Shown: positions 51,211-60,440, counted from the stretch's first letter. The stretch: DNA of 64,000 nucleotides from Desulfosporosinus orientis DSM 765 (GCF_000235605.1 NC_016584.1:5085151-5149150), one strand, 5' to 3'. Made by a program: numbers and translations. The notes: generated by a model from the sequence alone, not told the origin.

Positions 51211-51987
51211 TCACTCCAGAGGTTCCTTGTCTTTATTGTTAAATATAAATAATCCGGCTAATATGGCCGCCCAGCTGACTCCGATAATTGGTGTCATTTT
51301 CATATATCCTTCTGTATAGGAAGGCAAAGGCTTGGTAGTTACATCCGTCCTGAATCTCATCTGTTCAAATGGAGTATCCGAGATATAAAGCCAGGAGGTT
51401 CCCCCTGCTTCTTTTTCTCCATATACTCTATCTATATAACCATTTTCTTTGATTCTCTTTTTGGCTTCTGCCAGCAATTCTTCTCTGTCTCCAAAGGTTA
51501 TTGCCCCAGTGGGACACACAGAGGTACATGCCGTTTCCATGTTATTGGCAACTCTTGTCGGGCACATCTGGCATTTCCTTACACCAGGAATGGCTTTCTT
51601 CCATTCATACCTCAACATGTCAAAAGGACATGCCATCATGCAATAACGACAACCAACGCACAGCTTCTGATCATAGATAACCGGTCCCTCAGGAAGCTTT
51701 TGTAATGCCTTGGAAAAACACGCTGATACACAGGCCGGCTCTTCACAGTGAAAACATTGGGTTTTGACATATCTCCAAACTGACGAGCCGTTGTTCTTAA
51801 ATTCATAACGATTGATCGATGTCCATTCTTCCGGCCATAAGCCGTTGTTGGGTTCCTCAGCTCTGTCTGCAGCAGTCTTGGTCTTTTCCTGAGGGTCCCA
51901 TTCAAGCTCATTCCATAACTTACAGGCTACGGAACAGCTTTCACAACCTACACATTTTGGTATATCTACGAGTACTCCCTTTGCCAT
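51211..51987 (-). CDS. HybA-like four-cluster ferredoxin subunit with C-terminal membrane anchor
   Basis: 258 residues. Four [4Fe-4S] sites in the DMSO-reductase beta-subunit order: CVGCESCSVAC (12-22), CFHCEEPACVSAC (78-90), CVGCRYCMMACP (110-121), and CQMCPTR..CTSVCP (139-158). A hydrophobic segment near the C-terminus (TPIIGVSWAAILAGLFIF, about 232-249) would hold it in the membrane. It lacks its own Tat signal, so it may cross with the hydrogenase subunit. It should carry electrons from that subunit to the NrfD-like one. Confidence 0.87.
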   Translation of the reverse strand: MAKGVLVDIPKCVGCESCSVACKLWNELEWDPQEKTKTAADRAEEPNNGLWPEEWTSINRYEFKNNGSSVWRYVKTQCFHCEEPACVSACFSKALQKLPEGPVIYDQKLCVGCRYCMMACPFDMLRYEWKKAIPGVRKCQMCPTRVANNMETACTSVCPTGAITFGDREELLAEAKKRIKENGYIDRVYGEKEAGGTSWLYISDTPFEQMRFRTDVTTKPLPSYTEGYMKMTPIIGVSWAAILAGLFIFNNKDKEPLE

Positions 51988-52005
51988 CTTCTTTCACCTC
52001 CATAC

Positions 52006-53586
52006 TTAGTATAATTTGCTGCTTTCGGGCTTTTTAGGGTCAAAGGTTTCAGCCCTGGAAATATAAGTTGTATGCAATAGTTCTTCTGCCTTCTCGCTCA
52101 TGGGGCTGGTTAAAAAATCAGCATAGACTTGTTTGATTTGGGGGTTATCATGACTGTTGCGCAGTTTGGCATTAGCATCAATTGTATATAATGAAGCTGC
52201 ACGCCTATTGCGAACTTCATCTGAAGGAGGAGATGAGGCACGAGGTTGTCCTCCGCCATATTCACAGCCTCCCGGACAAGCCATAACTTCTATGAAAGCC
52301 CAGGGGGCATTGCCTTCCTTAATCTGATCCATAACTTTGCGGGCATTAGCCAGACCGGAAATGACTGCAACTTTTATGTCGCCGACACCGGGGATATTCA
52401 CGGCTGCTTCTTTAACACCCTGCATTCCTCTTACAGGAGTTAAACCCCAAAGGGCTGAAGGCGGTTGTTGTCCGGTGATAAGATAATAGGCAGAACGAAC
52501 CGCAGCTTCCATGACACCGCCGGTAGTACCGAATATCGCTCCTGCCCCGGTTCCGGAACCCATCAGCTGATCATACTGGTCGTCTGGAAGAGAGTTAAAA
52601 TCGATACCGGCCCGCTTGATCATTCTGGCCAGCTCTCTGGTTGTCAGAACAGCATCCACATCAGGGGTAACCTTACTGTCCTTAAGTTCTTTTCCGGCTG
52701 TTGCCATTTCAGGACGCTGGCTTTCAAATTTCTTGGCTGTACAAGGCATGATGGCTACTGAAAAGATCTTTTTGGGGTCAACATTTTTTGTTTCAGCATA
52801 ATAGGTTTTCATCAAAGTCCCTTCCATCTGCTGAGGAGACTTGGCAGAAGATAAATTAGGAATCAGATCCGGATAAAAATACTCCACAAACTTAACCCAA
52901 CCCGGGCAGCATGATGTGAACTGGGGAATAGGCTTATCCAATTCGCCTTTAATACGTTTAACCAGCTCAGTGCCTTCTTCCATTATTGTCAGGTCCGCTG
53001 TGAAGTTTGTATCAAAAATTACGTCAAACCCCAATTTTCTCAATGCCGCAACTTGCTTGCCCTGAACATTAGTCCCGACAGGCATGCCAAATTCTTCGCC
53101 AAGTCCAATACGAGTTGCCGGAGCAGTCTGCACAACAACCGTAATATTGGGATCTGCGATAGCTTTTAGCACTTTATTAATATCATCCCGTTCTGAAATT
53201 GCTCCGGATGGACACCATTGAATACACTGTCCGCAATTTACACAAACAATTTCCTTTTTAATCGGCAGCTTGTAATTGCCAAACACCGATTGAACCTTCT
53301 CACAAGCTTCAATACATTGACCACAAAGAATACATTTTTGGTCATCCCTGACAATTGAAGGATTTTCCGGGTCAATTGGAACCCGGCCGCGCACGTTAGT
53401 TGGCCAGCTGCCTGGTGCATTGTATTGGGTTGGCATCCAGCCACTTCCTCCGACAGCTTTATCGGGTGTAAGGGGTTCGCCGCAGCCAGCCAAGTTTAAC
53501 GAAACACCGACTAAACTTGCTCCCCCTACAAACTTAAAGAAAGAACGTCTGGACAATTTTTTTACTTGTCCTGCTTTGCCTGCCAT
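52006..53586 (-). CDS. Tat-exported, lipoprotein-like [FeFe]-hydrogenase catalytic subunit
   Basis: 526 residues. N-terminal twin-arginine motif LSRRSFFKF (11-19) leading to a hydrophobic stretch that ends in LAGC (Cys35), a lipobox. Two [4Fe-4S] sites follow (Cys85-95 CILCGQCIEAC; Cys115-125 CVNCGQCIQWC). All three H-cluster motifs are intact: TSCCPGW (224-230), MPCTAKKFE (280-288) and EVMACPGGCEYGGGQP (433-448). The last 70 residues are the small-subunit domain fused on. It should oxidise H2 on the outer face of the membrane. First gene of the operon with HybA- and NrfD-like partners. Confidence 0.93.
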   Translation of the reverse strand: MAGKAGQVKKLSRRSFFKFVGGASLVGVSLNLAGCGEPLTPDKAVGGSGWMPTQYNAPGSWPTNVRGRVPIDPENPSIVRDDQKCILCGQCIEACEKVQSVFGNYKLPIKKEIVCVNCGQCIQWCPSGAISERDDINKVLKAIADPNITVVVQTAPATRIGLGEEFGMPVGTNVQGKQVAALRKLGFDVIFDTNFTADLTIMEEGTELVKRIKGELDKPIPQFTSCCPGWVKFVEYFYPDLIPNLSSAKSPQQMEGTLMKTYYAETKNVDPKKIFSVAIMPCTAKKFESQRPEMATAGKELKDSKVTPDVDAVLTTRELARMIKRAGIDFNSLPDDQYDQLMGSGTGAGAIFGTTGGVMEAAVRSAYYLITGQQPPSALWGLTPVRGMQGVKEAAVNIPGVGDIKVAVISGLANARKVMDQIKEGNAPWAFIEVMACPGGCEYGGGQPRASSPPSDEVRNRRAASLYTIDANAKLRNSHDNPQIKQVYADFLTSPMSEKAEELLHTTYISRAETFDPKKPESSKLY

Positions 53587-53651
53587 GTGTTTACCACCTT
53601 TTTTTAAACTCTCTTTGCAAACTTGCTATCCAGTAGGTAGATTACATCATG

Positions 53652-53693
53652 GAGTATTACAAGTTTTCCTTTCCTGGAAAACTCGTAATACTC
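53652..53693 (-). promoter_or_regulatory. Inverted repeat in the hydrogenase leader
   Basis: An 18-bp arm pair (GAGTATTACAAGTTTTCC with its complement, one mismatch) around a 6-base spacer, 65 bases before the hydrogenase start. No T run, so an operator or a leader hairpin is more likely than a terminator. Confidence 0.6.
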
Positions 53694-53886
53694 ACACAAC
53701 TCTTCTCTTTAAGTTTAATATCTAAATAGCATCTGTCACGTTTATGTATGTAAATAAACCCTTTTGTAGTTAATAAAAACATTTTAAAAAGTTTCAAAAC
53801 CCCTAAATTCGCTTTAAATAATTTAGAAAACTTGGCTGGCGTCAAGCCTTTCAGGCGCAGGCGGCCGCCATAGTTGCTCTTATGCT

Positions 53887-53920
53887 TCAGAAAGTATGCA
53901 ACGGAAGTTATACTTTCTGA
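53887..53920. repeat. 11-bp inverted repeat with 12-base spacer
   Basis: TCAGAAAGTAT and its complement ATACTTTCTGA around gcaacggaagtt. It lies between the hydrogenase leader and the terminator of the sulfonate-type ABC operon; purpose unknown. Confidence 0.5.
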
Positions 53921-53929
53921 TTAGTAAAA

Positions 53930-53950
53930 AAAAGGCTCAAAAAGCCTTTT
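53930..53950 (-). terminator. Terminator of the first sulfonate/nitrate-type ABC operon
   Basis: An AAAAGGCT/AGCCTTTT stem with a 5-base loop; on the minus strand a run of eight T follows. 49 bases after the stop at 53999. Confidence 0.85.
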
Positions 53951-53998
53951 GTTGGAGAAATCAAATATAAAAATAAACTTTGTAAAAAGTCTTTTAAA

Positions 53999-54733
53999 TT
54001 AGTAACTGTTAAATACTTTGCTTTTTAATTCTTTAAAGTAATCACTCTCAGGGTTTCTTGGATAGGATAAATTCATGATATCAAAGCATTCCGTACTATT
54101 GTTTCTGTATTTTAATACTATTATTTTTTGAGCCAGCATAATCGCTTCATCCAGATTATGGGTTACATGGATTATGGTCATGTTGGCGGATTTCCACAAG
54201 TCCAGCAGATCTTCCATAATGCTGTTTTTAGTAATTGAGTCTAGTGATGAAAAGGGCTCATCTAAAAGCAAGAGCTCGGGTTCTGTCACTATAGCTCTTG
54301 CTAGGGCTACTCGTTGTGCTATTCCGCCTGATAATTTATAGGGCATTTCGTGGATATAAGGACTTAATCCCAGTTTATTTATTATTTCAGTAACTTTTAA
54401 ATTCTTTGCTTTGCTATGATCGTTTCTTTTTAAGCCAAAAATGATATTATCTTGAACAGAAAGCCAGGGGAATAACCTGGGTTCTTGGAATACCATATTT
54501 ACTGTTCTGTTTCTTATTTTATATTGAGTGCCATTGATTAAAATCGTACCCGAAGTCTGTTTTTCTAAGCCTGAGATTAATCGTAAGAAGGTCGTTTTAC
54601 CGCATCCGCTAACCCCTAACAGACAGACCAGTTCTCCTTTATTGACAGTCAACGTCAAATCATTCAGAACGCTTACTGATTCATTTCCTATTTTAAAATT
54701 CTTACATACATTGTGAATTTCTAATAGACTCAT
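53999..54733 (-). CDS. ABC importer ATPase, SsuB/TauB type (first system)
   Basis: 244 residues. Walker A GVSGCGKTT (about 38-46), signature LSGGIAQRVALARA, Walker B LLLLDEPFSSLD, H-loop VTHNLDEA. It belongs to the nitrate/sulfonate/taurine importer ATPases. It lies 2 bases after the permease gene. The signature has Ile-Ala where Met-Lys/Arg is more common. Substrate not given by the ATPase. Confidence 0.87.
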   Translation of the reverse strand: MSLLEIHNVCKNFKIGNESVSVLNDLTLTVNKGELVCLLGVSGCGKTTFLRLISGLEKQTSGTILINGTQYKIRNRTVNMVFQEPRLFPWLSVQDNIIFGLKRNDHSKAKNLKVTEIINKLGLSPYIHEMPYKLSGGIAQRVALARAIVTEPELLLLDEPFSSLDSITKNSIMEDLLDLWKSANMTIIHVTHNLDEAIMLAQKIIVLKYRNNSTECFDIMNLSYPRNPESDYFKELKSKVFNSY

Positions 54734-54735
54734 CG

Positions 54736-55509
54736 TTAATCCTCTTTATAGTCATTAGATTTAAATCTAATTATTTTTTTCTCAAATCCCTTTGATACAT
54801 TATCAAAGCTCATACCAATCAACCCTATAATGAATACTCCTAAGAACATGGTTTCAGGTTGAGCCAATTCTCTTCCTTGCTGTATTAAATATCCTAAGCC
54901 CTTCGATGCCCCTAGTAATTCAACAGCGACTAAGGATCGCCAACAATAACTTAATCCCAGTCTCATTCCTACAAATAAGCTTGGCAGCATACTTGGCAGA
55001 TATACTCTATAGGCTAAGCCAACCTTTGATATCCCGTTAATTATCGCCACTTCTATAAGGTTCTTATCCGTTGTTTCTATGCCATTAATGGTATTTAATA
55101 AGATTGGAAATATCGCGGAATAAACGATAATGGCTATTTTTGAGGTTTCATCTATCCCCAGCCAAAGAATGAATATTGGTATTAACGCAATGCCGGGAAT
55201 TTGTTGAAAAAAACTCAAGATGGGATTTAGCAACAATTTTACTCGTTGATTTAAGCCTAATATTATTCCTAGGGGTATGGATAAGAGTAGAGCTGTTAAA
55301 AATCCTATGACAACTCGAATTAAGCTCGCCAATATGTTTTGTTGCAGGCTGCCATTCTCGATTAACTGTATACATCGGAAGTAAATATGGTGTGGTGATG
55401 GCAAGATATAACTGTTTACCATTCCATAATTACTAACAAGCTGCCAAATAAGAATGATTGCAAGAGGCAAAATAACCCCTTGCAATCTTATTTTTACTTG
55501 CTTTAACAT
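54736..55509 (-). CDS. ABC importer permease, SsuC/TauC type (first system)
   Basis: 257 residues from the ATG at 55509 (GGAG a few bases upstream), since upstream codons of the frame overlap the gene before. Six membrane segments; the EAA loop region reads EVAIINGISKVGLAYRVYLPSMLPSLFVGMRL (abridged). QGRELAQPETMFLGVFIIG near the end is typical of the group. It is the channel for the importer with the SsuA-like protein ahead of it. Confidence 0.87.
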   Translation of the reverse strand: MLKQVKIRLQGVILPLAIILIWQLVSNYGMVNSYILPSPHHIYFRCIQLIENGSLQQNILASLIRVVIGFLTALLLSIPLGIILGLNQRVKLLLNPILSFFQQIPGIALIPIFILWLGIDETSKIAIIVYSAIFPILLNTINGIETTDKNLIEVAIINGISKVGLAYRVYLPSMLPSLFVGMRLGLSYCWRSLVAVELLGASKGLGYLIQQGRELAQPETMFLGVFIIGLIGMSFDNVSKGFEKKIIRFKSNDYKED

Positions 55510-55543
55510 AGAAAAACTCCTATTGTAACTAAAATTGAAACGA

Positions 55544-56533
55544 TTACTGCGGCATGAAGCTTGTATCAATTAAGTCATTTATAAGGTTTGTGGTATCTGT
55601 GTCACTTGAGATCATGCCCTCTTCTTTAAGGAATTCTGCAGATTGAATTAAATCTACCTTAGCATTATCCATACTCATAGCAAAGGAAAATTCAGGATAC
55701 ATTCTTTTAACAGCTTTTATGTCCATCTGATTTTTCGTCGCTGCAAGCTGAAGAGCTTGGTCCAGGTTATTTGTACTCCAATCAAGGGACTGTTTATGTA
55801 TTTGTAAAAATTGCTTAACCAAGTTTGGATAATTTTTCGCAAAGTCACTTCGAACTGCAATAACGGATAATCCTGAAATCAATCCTTCGGCGCTTCGAAT
55901 TTTTGTAGCTTTTCCCGAGGCAATGGCTTTTGAAAGTAATGGGTCCGGCAGGATTGTGGCATCAATTTGACCGCTTAATAAGGCCGTTAAGGCACTGGAT
56001 GAATCCATATTGACTATAGTAATGTCATTTTTCTTGAGGTTTGATTTTGCTAGATCTTCAATAAGCATTTGATAGAGCATCGTACCGCTTTGAAGCCCGA
56101 TTTTCTTGCCTTTAAGATCCGCCTCATTGCTAATCCCCGCAGTCGATCCGGCAACTAATGCTATACCCTTGGGAAAGGCTGAATAAGCCGAAATAACCTT
56201 AATGTCATTACCATTTGCTTTGGCCAATATAGCCGAGAGATTATTAAGGCTATTGGCAAAATCTAAAGAACCTGAAGCAAGGGCTTCTAACTGACTATCC
56301 GGTGTCGTCAAGTCATGCCACTTGAATTCGATATTATCCTTTGCAAATTCCGTTTCAAACATTTTTTTATCTTGAGCAACAATTGAAGGGACATTAATAG
56401 GCCTGGACACATAGGACGCATTAATAGTTTTTGGAAGTGCCGGTGTTTGTTGTTGACTGCTTGATGCTGATGAGCAGCCACTTAGTAACAATGTCAATGA
56501 AATGGCTGCCAAAATTAGCTTTGAACGAAACAT
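55544..56533 (-). CDS. Substrate-binding lipoprotein, SsuA/TauA type (first system)
   Basis: About 329 residues. A lipoprotein signal with LSGC (Cys about 20), then the two-lobed SsuA/NMT1 fold: INVPSIVAQDKKMFETEF, ALASGSLDFANSLNNLS, DLKGKKIGLQSGTMLYQML (abridged), LSGQIDATILPDPLL. It should bind a small sulfonate, nitrate-like anion or thiamine precursor. Two starts are possible: ATG at 56533 (ribosome site 14 nt away) and GTG at 56548 (too near). A hairpin (AGGCAAG/CTTGCCT) lies just upstream. Confidence 0.84.
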   Translation of the reverse strand: MFRSKLILAAISLTLLLSGCSSASSSQQQTPALPKTINASYVSRPINVPSIVAQDKKMFETEFAKDNIEFKWHDLTTPDSQLEALASGSLDFANSLNNLSAILAKANGNDIKVISAYSAFPKGIALVAGSTAGISNEADLKGKKIGLQSGTMLYQMLIEDLAKSNLKKNDITIVNMDSSSALTALLSGQIDATILPDPLLSKAIASGKATKIRSAEGLISGLSVIAVRSDFAKNYPNLVKQFLQIHKQSLDWSTNNLDQALQLAATKNQMDIKAVKRMYPEFSFAMSMDNAKVDLIQSAEFLKEEGMISSDTDTTNLINDLIDTSFMPQ

Positions 56534-56636
56534 TTTTGTGTTTTGCACTCCTTTTACCTTGAGGCAAGGCTCTATAAATGTCTTGCCTTAAAATATTAGT
56601 CTCTATAGCACTTTACTAATTATAAGAGAGGAAAGA

Positions 56637-56810
56637 CTACTCCGTCAAATAACGACAATCACACTGCAGAACAAATGCCAGATAAAGCCCGTCCTCCGCC
56701 CCATGTGAAGGAGATATATCCCTAATCCCTTGCCTCTCAAGTTCAGCGAGAATAAAACGATTCGCTCGTTCAATAGTTAAGTCCCTATCACTGAACATAG
56801 ATTTTATCAT
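56637..56810 (-). pseudogene. MarR-family regulator fragment
   Basis: A 57-residue frame whose middle (ERANRFILAELERQGIRDIS, then PSHG) is like the N-terminal helix of MarR regulators, which usually continue into the winged helix from PSHGDIL. Here the match breaks off after PSHG and a stop follows about 20 residues on. It looks like the stump of a regulator gene. The ribosome site is poor. Located between the first SsuABC-type operon and the BceAB-type exporter. Confidence 0.5.
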
Positions 56811-56892
56811 CCTCGCTAATTTGACCCAAAGGATTCAACTTTTTAAAGTTTAACAGGATTCCTAGTCTATAAATCGAGTTATAGCGGGGCGC

Positions 56893-56915
56893 TGTCTCTT
56901 AAAATCCAAGAGACA
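56893..56915 (-). terminator. Hairpin after the BceB-type permease gene
   Basis: An 8-bp stem TGTCTCTT/AAGAGACA with a 7-base loop, 35 bases past the stop. Its sequence resembles the hairpins at 60234 and 61503. Confidence 0.55.
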
Positions 56916-56949
56916 ATACTAGCAACGCCACTGAGGTTATCATTTCTGG

Positions 56950-58860
56950 CTATTGAAAAAAACCAAAGCCCAGCAATTCTCTTCTGGAATATCTCAGCAC
57001 CACAACGAATTGAAGCGCTGTTAGGCCTGAGCCAATAATCAAACTGTACACGGCAGCCTGCCATCCAAATCCATAAAATTCATTTACGGCATAGCCATAA
57101 AAACTCCCAATAAACAGACCGGTGATAACCTGAGGCATATAGTAATATATGTTCTTATGCCGGATCATTGCCAGCATTTCTTCGGCCGTTACCCCCAGCC
57201 TGTAGAGACCGAATAATATTCTCTGCTCTTTTTCCGCTTCGGCCTTAATCTTAAACTGAATCATAATATTGGATGCCGCACAGAACAAAATCTCGGCGAA
57301 TAACATCACAAAAAGCAAAAACTCTGCTGACTGCTTAGCCAATGTGTAGGATTCAATCCTGGAGGTAGCCCGATAGTAACGTTGTTGTATCGACTGGTCA
57401 ACCCGATTCTTTTCTAATAAATATTTCTGGACGGCAGCTATTCCTTTTCCCGAATCCTGCCAATTGCCAAAAGAGTACAGCTTGATGATCCCTTTGGAAT
57501 AGTCGGTGCGTACCGCGGCTATAGTCTTGTAATCAGTATCGTTTAAGACCAAAGTGTGATCAGCCAAGGTCGGATTCCGGTTGAATAAGATACGCACATC
57601 GCTCCCAACGGACTTTAATTCCATTTTATCCCTGCCGCAATCAAAACCAACTGTTGAAGGGGAAGAAAAATAATGTTTGTATCCGTCCTGCAAGTCAGAC
57701 TGGAAAACCATCAGAAACTTACCCTCGGGAATATGATAGTTACAACCAAATTCTTCATTAACTTCGGAAAGCGGAAGCAAATTAAATGCACCGTTTCTCA
57801 AATAATCCACTTGCTTAACCGTTCGGACCGATACCCCGTTTTGAGCCAATAAGCTTGCGATATCACTGTCAGTCACCTGGTTCTTGCTGAAAATCTGGGA
57901 ATACTCTAAATCATAAGGGGAATTTCTGATAGCATCCTTGGTAAGGGCCGGATACATAACCACACATGATCCGGCAAAAAATATGCAAAATCCAAGCAGC
58001 CAGGCTGCTATAATGCTAATCCTGACTTGAGATTTGGCATGCTGCCTGTTAAAAGAGATTCCGAGAAAATGCCCCTCCCGAAATCCCGGGATTACTTTAG
58101 TCCAAAAGTCATCCAAACTCTCCACCTGGGCAATGATCAAACCCGAACCTGCAAACATAAAGATAAGGCTAATTACAAACCAAAGCCCCGAATTAGCATA
58201 AACATAACCAAGAATCATCATCGGTACTGAAACAGCAGCCAAGACCACACCGGAGATGAATCGTCCTCTTTTTGATTTTCTATTCTTTTCCCCTCGGAAT
58301 TTATCTTTAATCAGATCGATTAGGTCCGTCTTTTTAAACCCTAAAACACTCATTACTAGGGTGAAGAGGATGGTTAGACCATAGAGCAGTGCTGTCCATT
58401 TATAGGACGCGGGATTAAAATACCAACGCAATCCAGTTACTCCGATCCCGTGTTGAATCACGAAATAAAAGACAAAAGCTGCCAGAGTGCCCAAGAACAA
58501 ACCGCTGAGCAAAGATATCCCGGCAGTCACGCACTGTTCCAGGAGCATATTAACCAGCACTTCTCTTTCACTCATTCCCATGGTCATTAAAATGCCGTAT
58601 TCATGTTTGCGCAGCTTCATGAATTGTTGGTAGGAATAGGGGATAAATGTTACGAGAAAAATGCCCACAAATAAACTTGGGGCCCATACATTGCTGGAAA
58701 TATAGCTGTTAACGCTCTTGGGATCCATAAACGCCTGATTGGTAAAGATGGCGGCGAAACAGTAAAACAGGACAATTGAAAAGACATTACATAAAAAATA
58801 CTGCCGGTAACGCCGGAAGTTGACCATTAACATTTTCCTGGAAATATCAAAGAATGTCAT
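56950..58860 (-). CDS. BceB/FtsX-type ABC exporter permease
   Basis: 636 residues from the ATG at 58860 (GGAAG 8 nt upstream); it overlaps the ATPase gene. Ten membrane segments in the BceB arrangement: one at the start, three more within 55-180, then a pair (about 205-240), a large extracellular domain (about 300-500), and a last group of three. The FtsX segment QFMKLRKHEYGILMTMGMSEREVL (abridged) near 60-85 is typical. Such transporters protect against peptide antibiotics such as bacitracin and pass a signal to a BceS-type kinase. No such kinase is present here. Confidence 0.85.
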   Translation of the reverse strand: MTFFDISRKMLMVNFRRYRQYFLCNVFSIVLFYCFAAIFTNQAFMDPKSVNSYISSNVWAPSLFVGIFLVTFIPYSYQQFMKLRKHEYGILMTMGMSEREVLVNMLLEQCVTAGISLLSGLFLGTLAAFVFYFVIQHGIGVTGLRWYFNPASYKWTALLYGLTILFTLVMSVLGFKKTDLIDLIKDKFRGEKNRKSKRGRFISGVVLAAVSVPMMILGYVYANSGLWFVISLIFMFAGSGLIIAQVESLDDFWTKVIPGFREGHFLGISFNRQHAKSQVRISIIAAWLLGFCIFFAGSCVVMYPALTKDAIRNSPYDLEYSQIFSKNQVTDSDIASLLAQNGVSVRTVKQVDYLRNGAFNLLPLSEVNEEFGCNYHIPEGKFLMVFQSDLQDGYKHYFSSPSTVGFDCGRDKMELKSVGSDVRILFNRNPTLADHTLVLNDTDYKTIAAVRTDYSKGIIKLYSFGNWQDSGKGIAAVQKYLLEKNRVDQSIQQRYYRATSRIESYTLAKQSAEFLLFVMLFAEILFCAASNIMIQFKIKAEAEKEQRILFGLYRLGVTAEEMLAMIRHKNIYYYMPQVITGLFIGSFYGYAVNEFYGFGWQAAVYSLIIGSGLTALQFVVVLRYSRRELLGFGFFQ

Positions 58861-59611
58861 CCTGCTCACTTCCGATCAAGGTAAGCATTTCAGTCAGGGA
58901 ATCAAGAAATTCCTTGTTGCTGCCTTTCCGCTGTTCTTCAGCCAAAAATTCACCGTCTTTTAACAAAAGGGCCCTGTGACAATGGCTGGCGGCAAAGGTG
59001 TCATGGGTAACCATTAAAAAACTGCTGCCGAATTCTCGATTGACCCGGAGAAAATAATTCATCACTTCCCGGGTGGACTTGGAATCCAGATTTCCTGTCG
59101 GTTCATCAGCCAAAATAAGAGCAGGATTATTGATAAGCGCCCTGCCGATGGCCGCCCGCTGTTTCTCACCGCCGGATATTTCCGTAATATTATGAGCTTG
59201 GGTATCTTCAATGCCGAGGATCTTGAGAATTTTTTCCGCCTGCTCTTCCTGTTCCTCCGCCGGCTTTTTGTCCAGAATCATCGGCAGCAGGACATTTTCT
59301 TTCACGGAAAGGCTTTCGATAAGATTAAAGTCCTGAAAGATCATCCCTAATCTTCTCCTTCGGAATAAGGCCAGTTCTGCTTTATTCATCTCGGACAGGC
59401 ACTGGCCGTCAATCCAGACACTTCCTTGATCTGAACGATCCACGCCGCTGATGATATTTAAGAGAGTTGTTTTGCCGCTTCCCGAGGGTCCCATGACAGC
59501 AACCATTTCTCCTTCTTTTACCTGCAAATTAAGACCTTTTAATACTGCAATTTTTTCTTTATTCCTTGTTTGATAATTTTTCCATACATCGCTAATTTCT
59601 AAACTGTACAT
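58847..59611 (-). CDS. BceA-type ABC exporter ATPase
   Basis: 254 residues from the ATG at 59611, with a GGGG-rich site upstream; the longer frame to 59770 is unlikely as it overlaps the next gene and lacks family likeness. Walker A GPSGSGKTT (about 39-47), signature ISGGEKQRAAIGRAL, Walker B LILADEPTGNLD, H-loop VTHDTF. It is of the MacB/LolD/BceA class. Its stop overlaps the start of the permease gene by 14 bases. Confidence 0.9.
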   Translation of the reverse strand: MYSLEISDVWKNYQTRNKEKIAVLKGLNLQVKEGEMVAVMGPSGSGKTTLLNIISGVDRSDQGSVWIDGQCLSEMNKAELALFRRRRLGMIFQDFNLIESLSVKENVLLPMILDKKPAEEQEEQAEKILKILGIEDTQAHNITEISGGEKQRAAIGRALINNPALILADEPTGNLDSKSTREVMNYFLRVNREFGSSFLMVTHDTFAASHCHRALLLKDGEFLAEEQRKGSNKEFLDSLTEMLTLIGSEQDDIL

Positions 59612-59708
59612 ACCCTTATCCCCAATCTTTTCATCATAAAATCCGCACACCAAAACAAAGCCAAAATATCCGGCTCTAAAAAGATTATTGATTAGATTAG
59701 GGCAGGGT

Positions 59709-60059
59709 TCATTCGTCCATACGGACACACAGAGATACAAGGGTATATCTTCTACTCCAGTACAATACACTCTTGTATCTCCAATTAAAATATATTACCC
59801 ATATTAATGCTAAAAAAAGGCAGTCATCACTTATACCACCAGTATATCTAGTATCCTTACCATTTTCCCCGCTATAAGCATCCGTTAAAATGGTTTGATT
59901 CTGTAAGATAGACTGACCGCCTATAATTACTTCAAGGTCGCCGCCATTAGGAGTAATTCCCTTTGAGACAGAAAAATTCAATACCAAGAAAAGGACAAAC
60001 ACCAAGGTCACGTAGGTGATTTTAATTATTCGTTTTTTGCTACTAAAGATCGGTTCCAT
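59709..60059 (-). CDS. Small membrane protein of unknown function beside the BceAB genes
   Basis: 116 residues from the ATG at 60059 (AAGGA 10 nt upstream). One clear membrane helix near the N-terminus (ITYVTLVFVLFLVLNFSVS, about 14-32), a polar middle (about 33-75) that would face outward, then a second hydrophobic stretch (CLFLALIWVIYFNW) and a basic end. I do not recognise a family. It is 97 bases ahead of the BceA-type gene and may be in its operon. Confidence 0.55.
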   Translation of the reverse strand: MEPIFSSKKRIIKITYVTLVFVLFLVLNFSVSKGITPNGGDLEVIIGGQSILQNQTILTDAYSGENGKDTRYTGGISDDCLFLALIWVIYFNWRYKSVLYWSRRYTLVSLCVRMDE

Positions 60060-60233
60060 CCTATCCAAATCCTTTGCTTGGCATTTTAGAAACCAAATTA
60101 ATCATGTCTGGATTCCACTTTAATTATATCATAAATCAAAAAGGTACCAAAAAAACCATTTACATCCTTCAACTATCCTAATTGATCAAATCTTACTGGA
60201 ACTTATTGGAGAACTTAATGAATGTGAAATGAA

Positions 60234-60440
60234 AAGAGGGTATTGTATCTTAATCATAAGAGACAATACCTCTTCTCCTCTAGTCAATGAACAAGATTTC
60301 TAAGTCTTGATGCATGGGCTATATTTAACTATCCTAGGCTATCAAATATTTCAATTATTAACCCTTGTTGACCACAACGGCCTGTGAAGCAGCTATCAAA
60401 ATAGACGAATCACCATTTTCACTATTACGGAACACTTAAC
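60234..60440 (-). repeat. Remnant copy A: C-terminal coding scrap plus hairpin
   Basis: Minus strand: AGTGTTCC, about 33 bases, then codons for IAASQAVVVNKG and a stop (60360s), then about 90 bases to a hairpin with GGTATTGT and its complement (60234-60274). The same order is seen in copy B. Together they look like the tail and terminator of a lost gene, present twice. The rest of 60060-60657 shows no gene. Confidence 0.5.
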
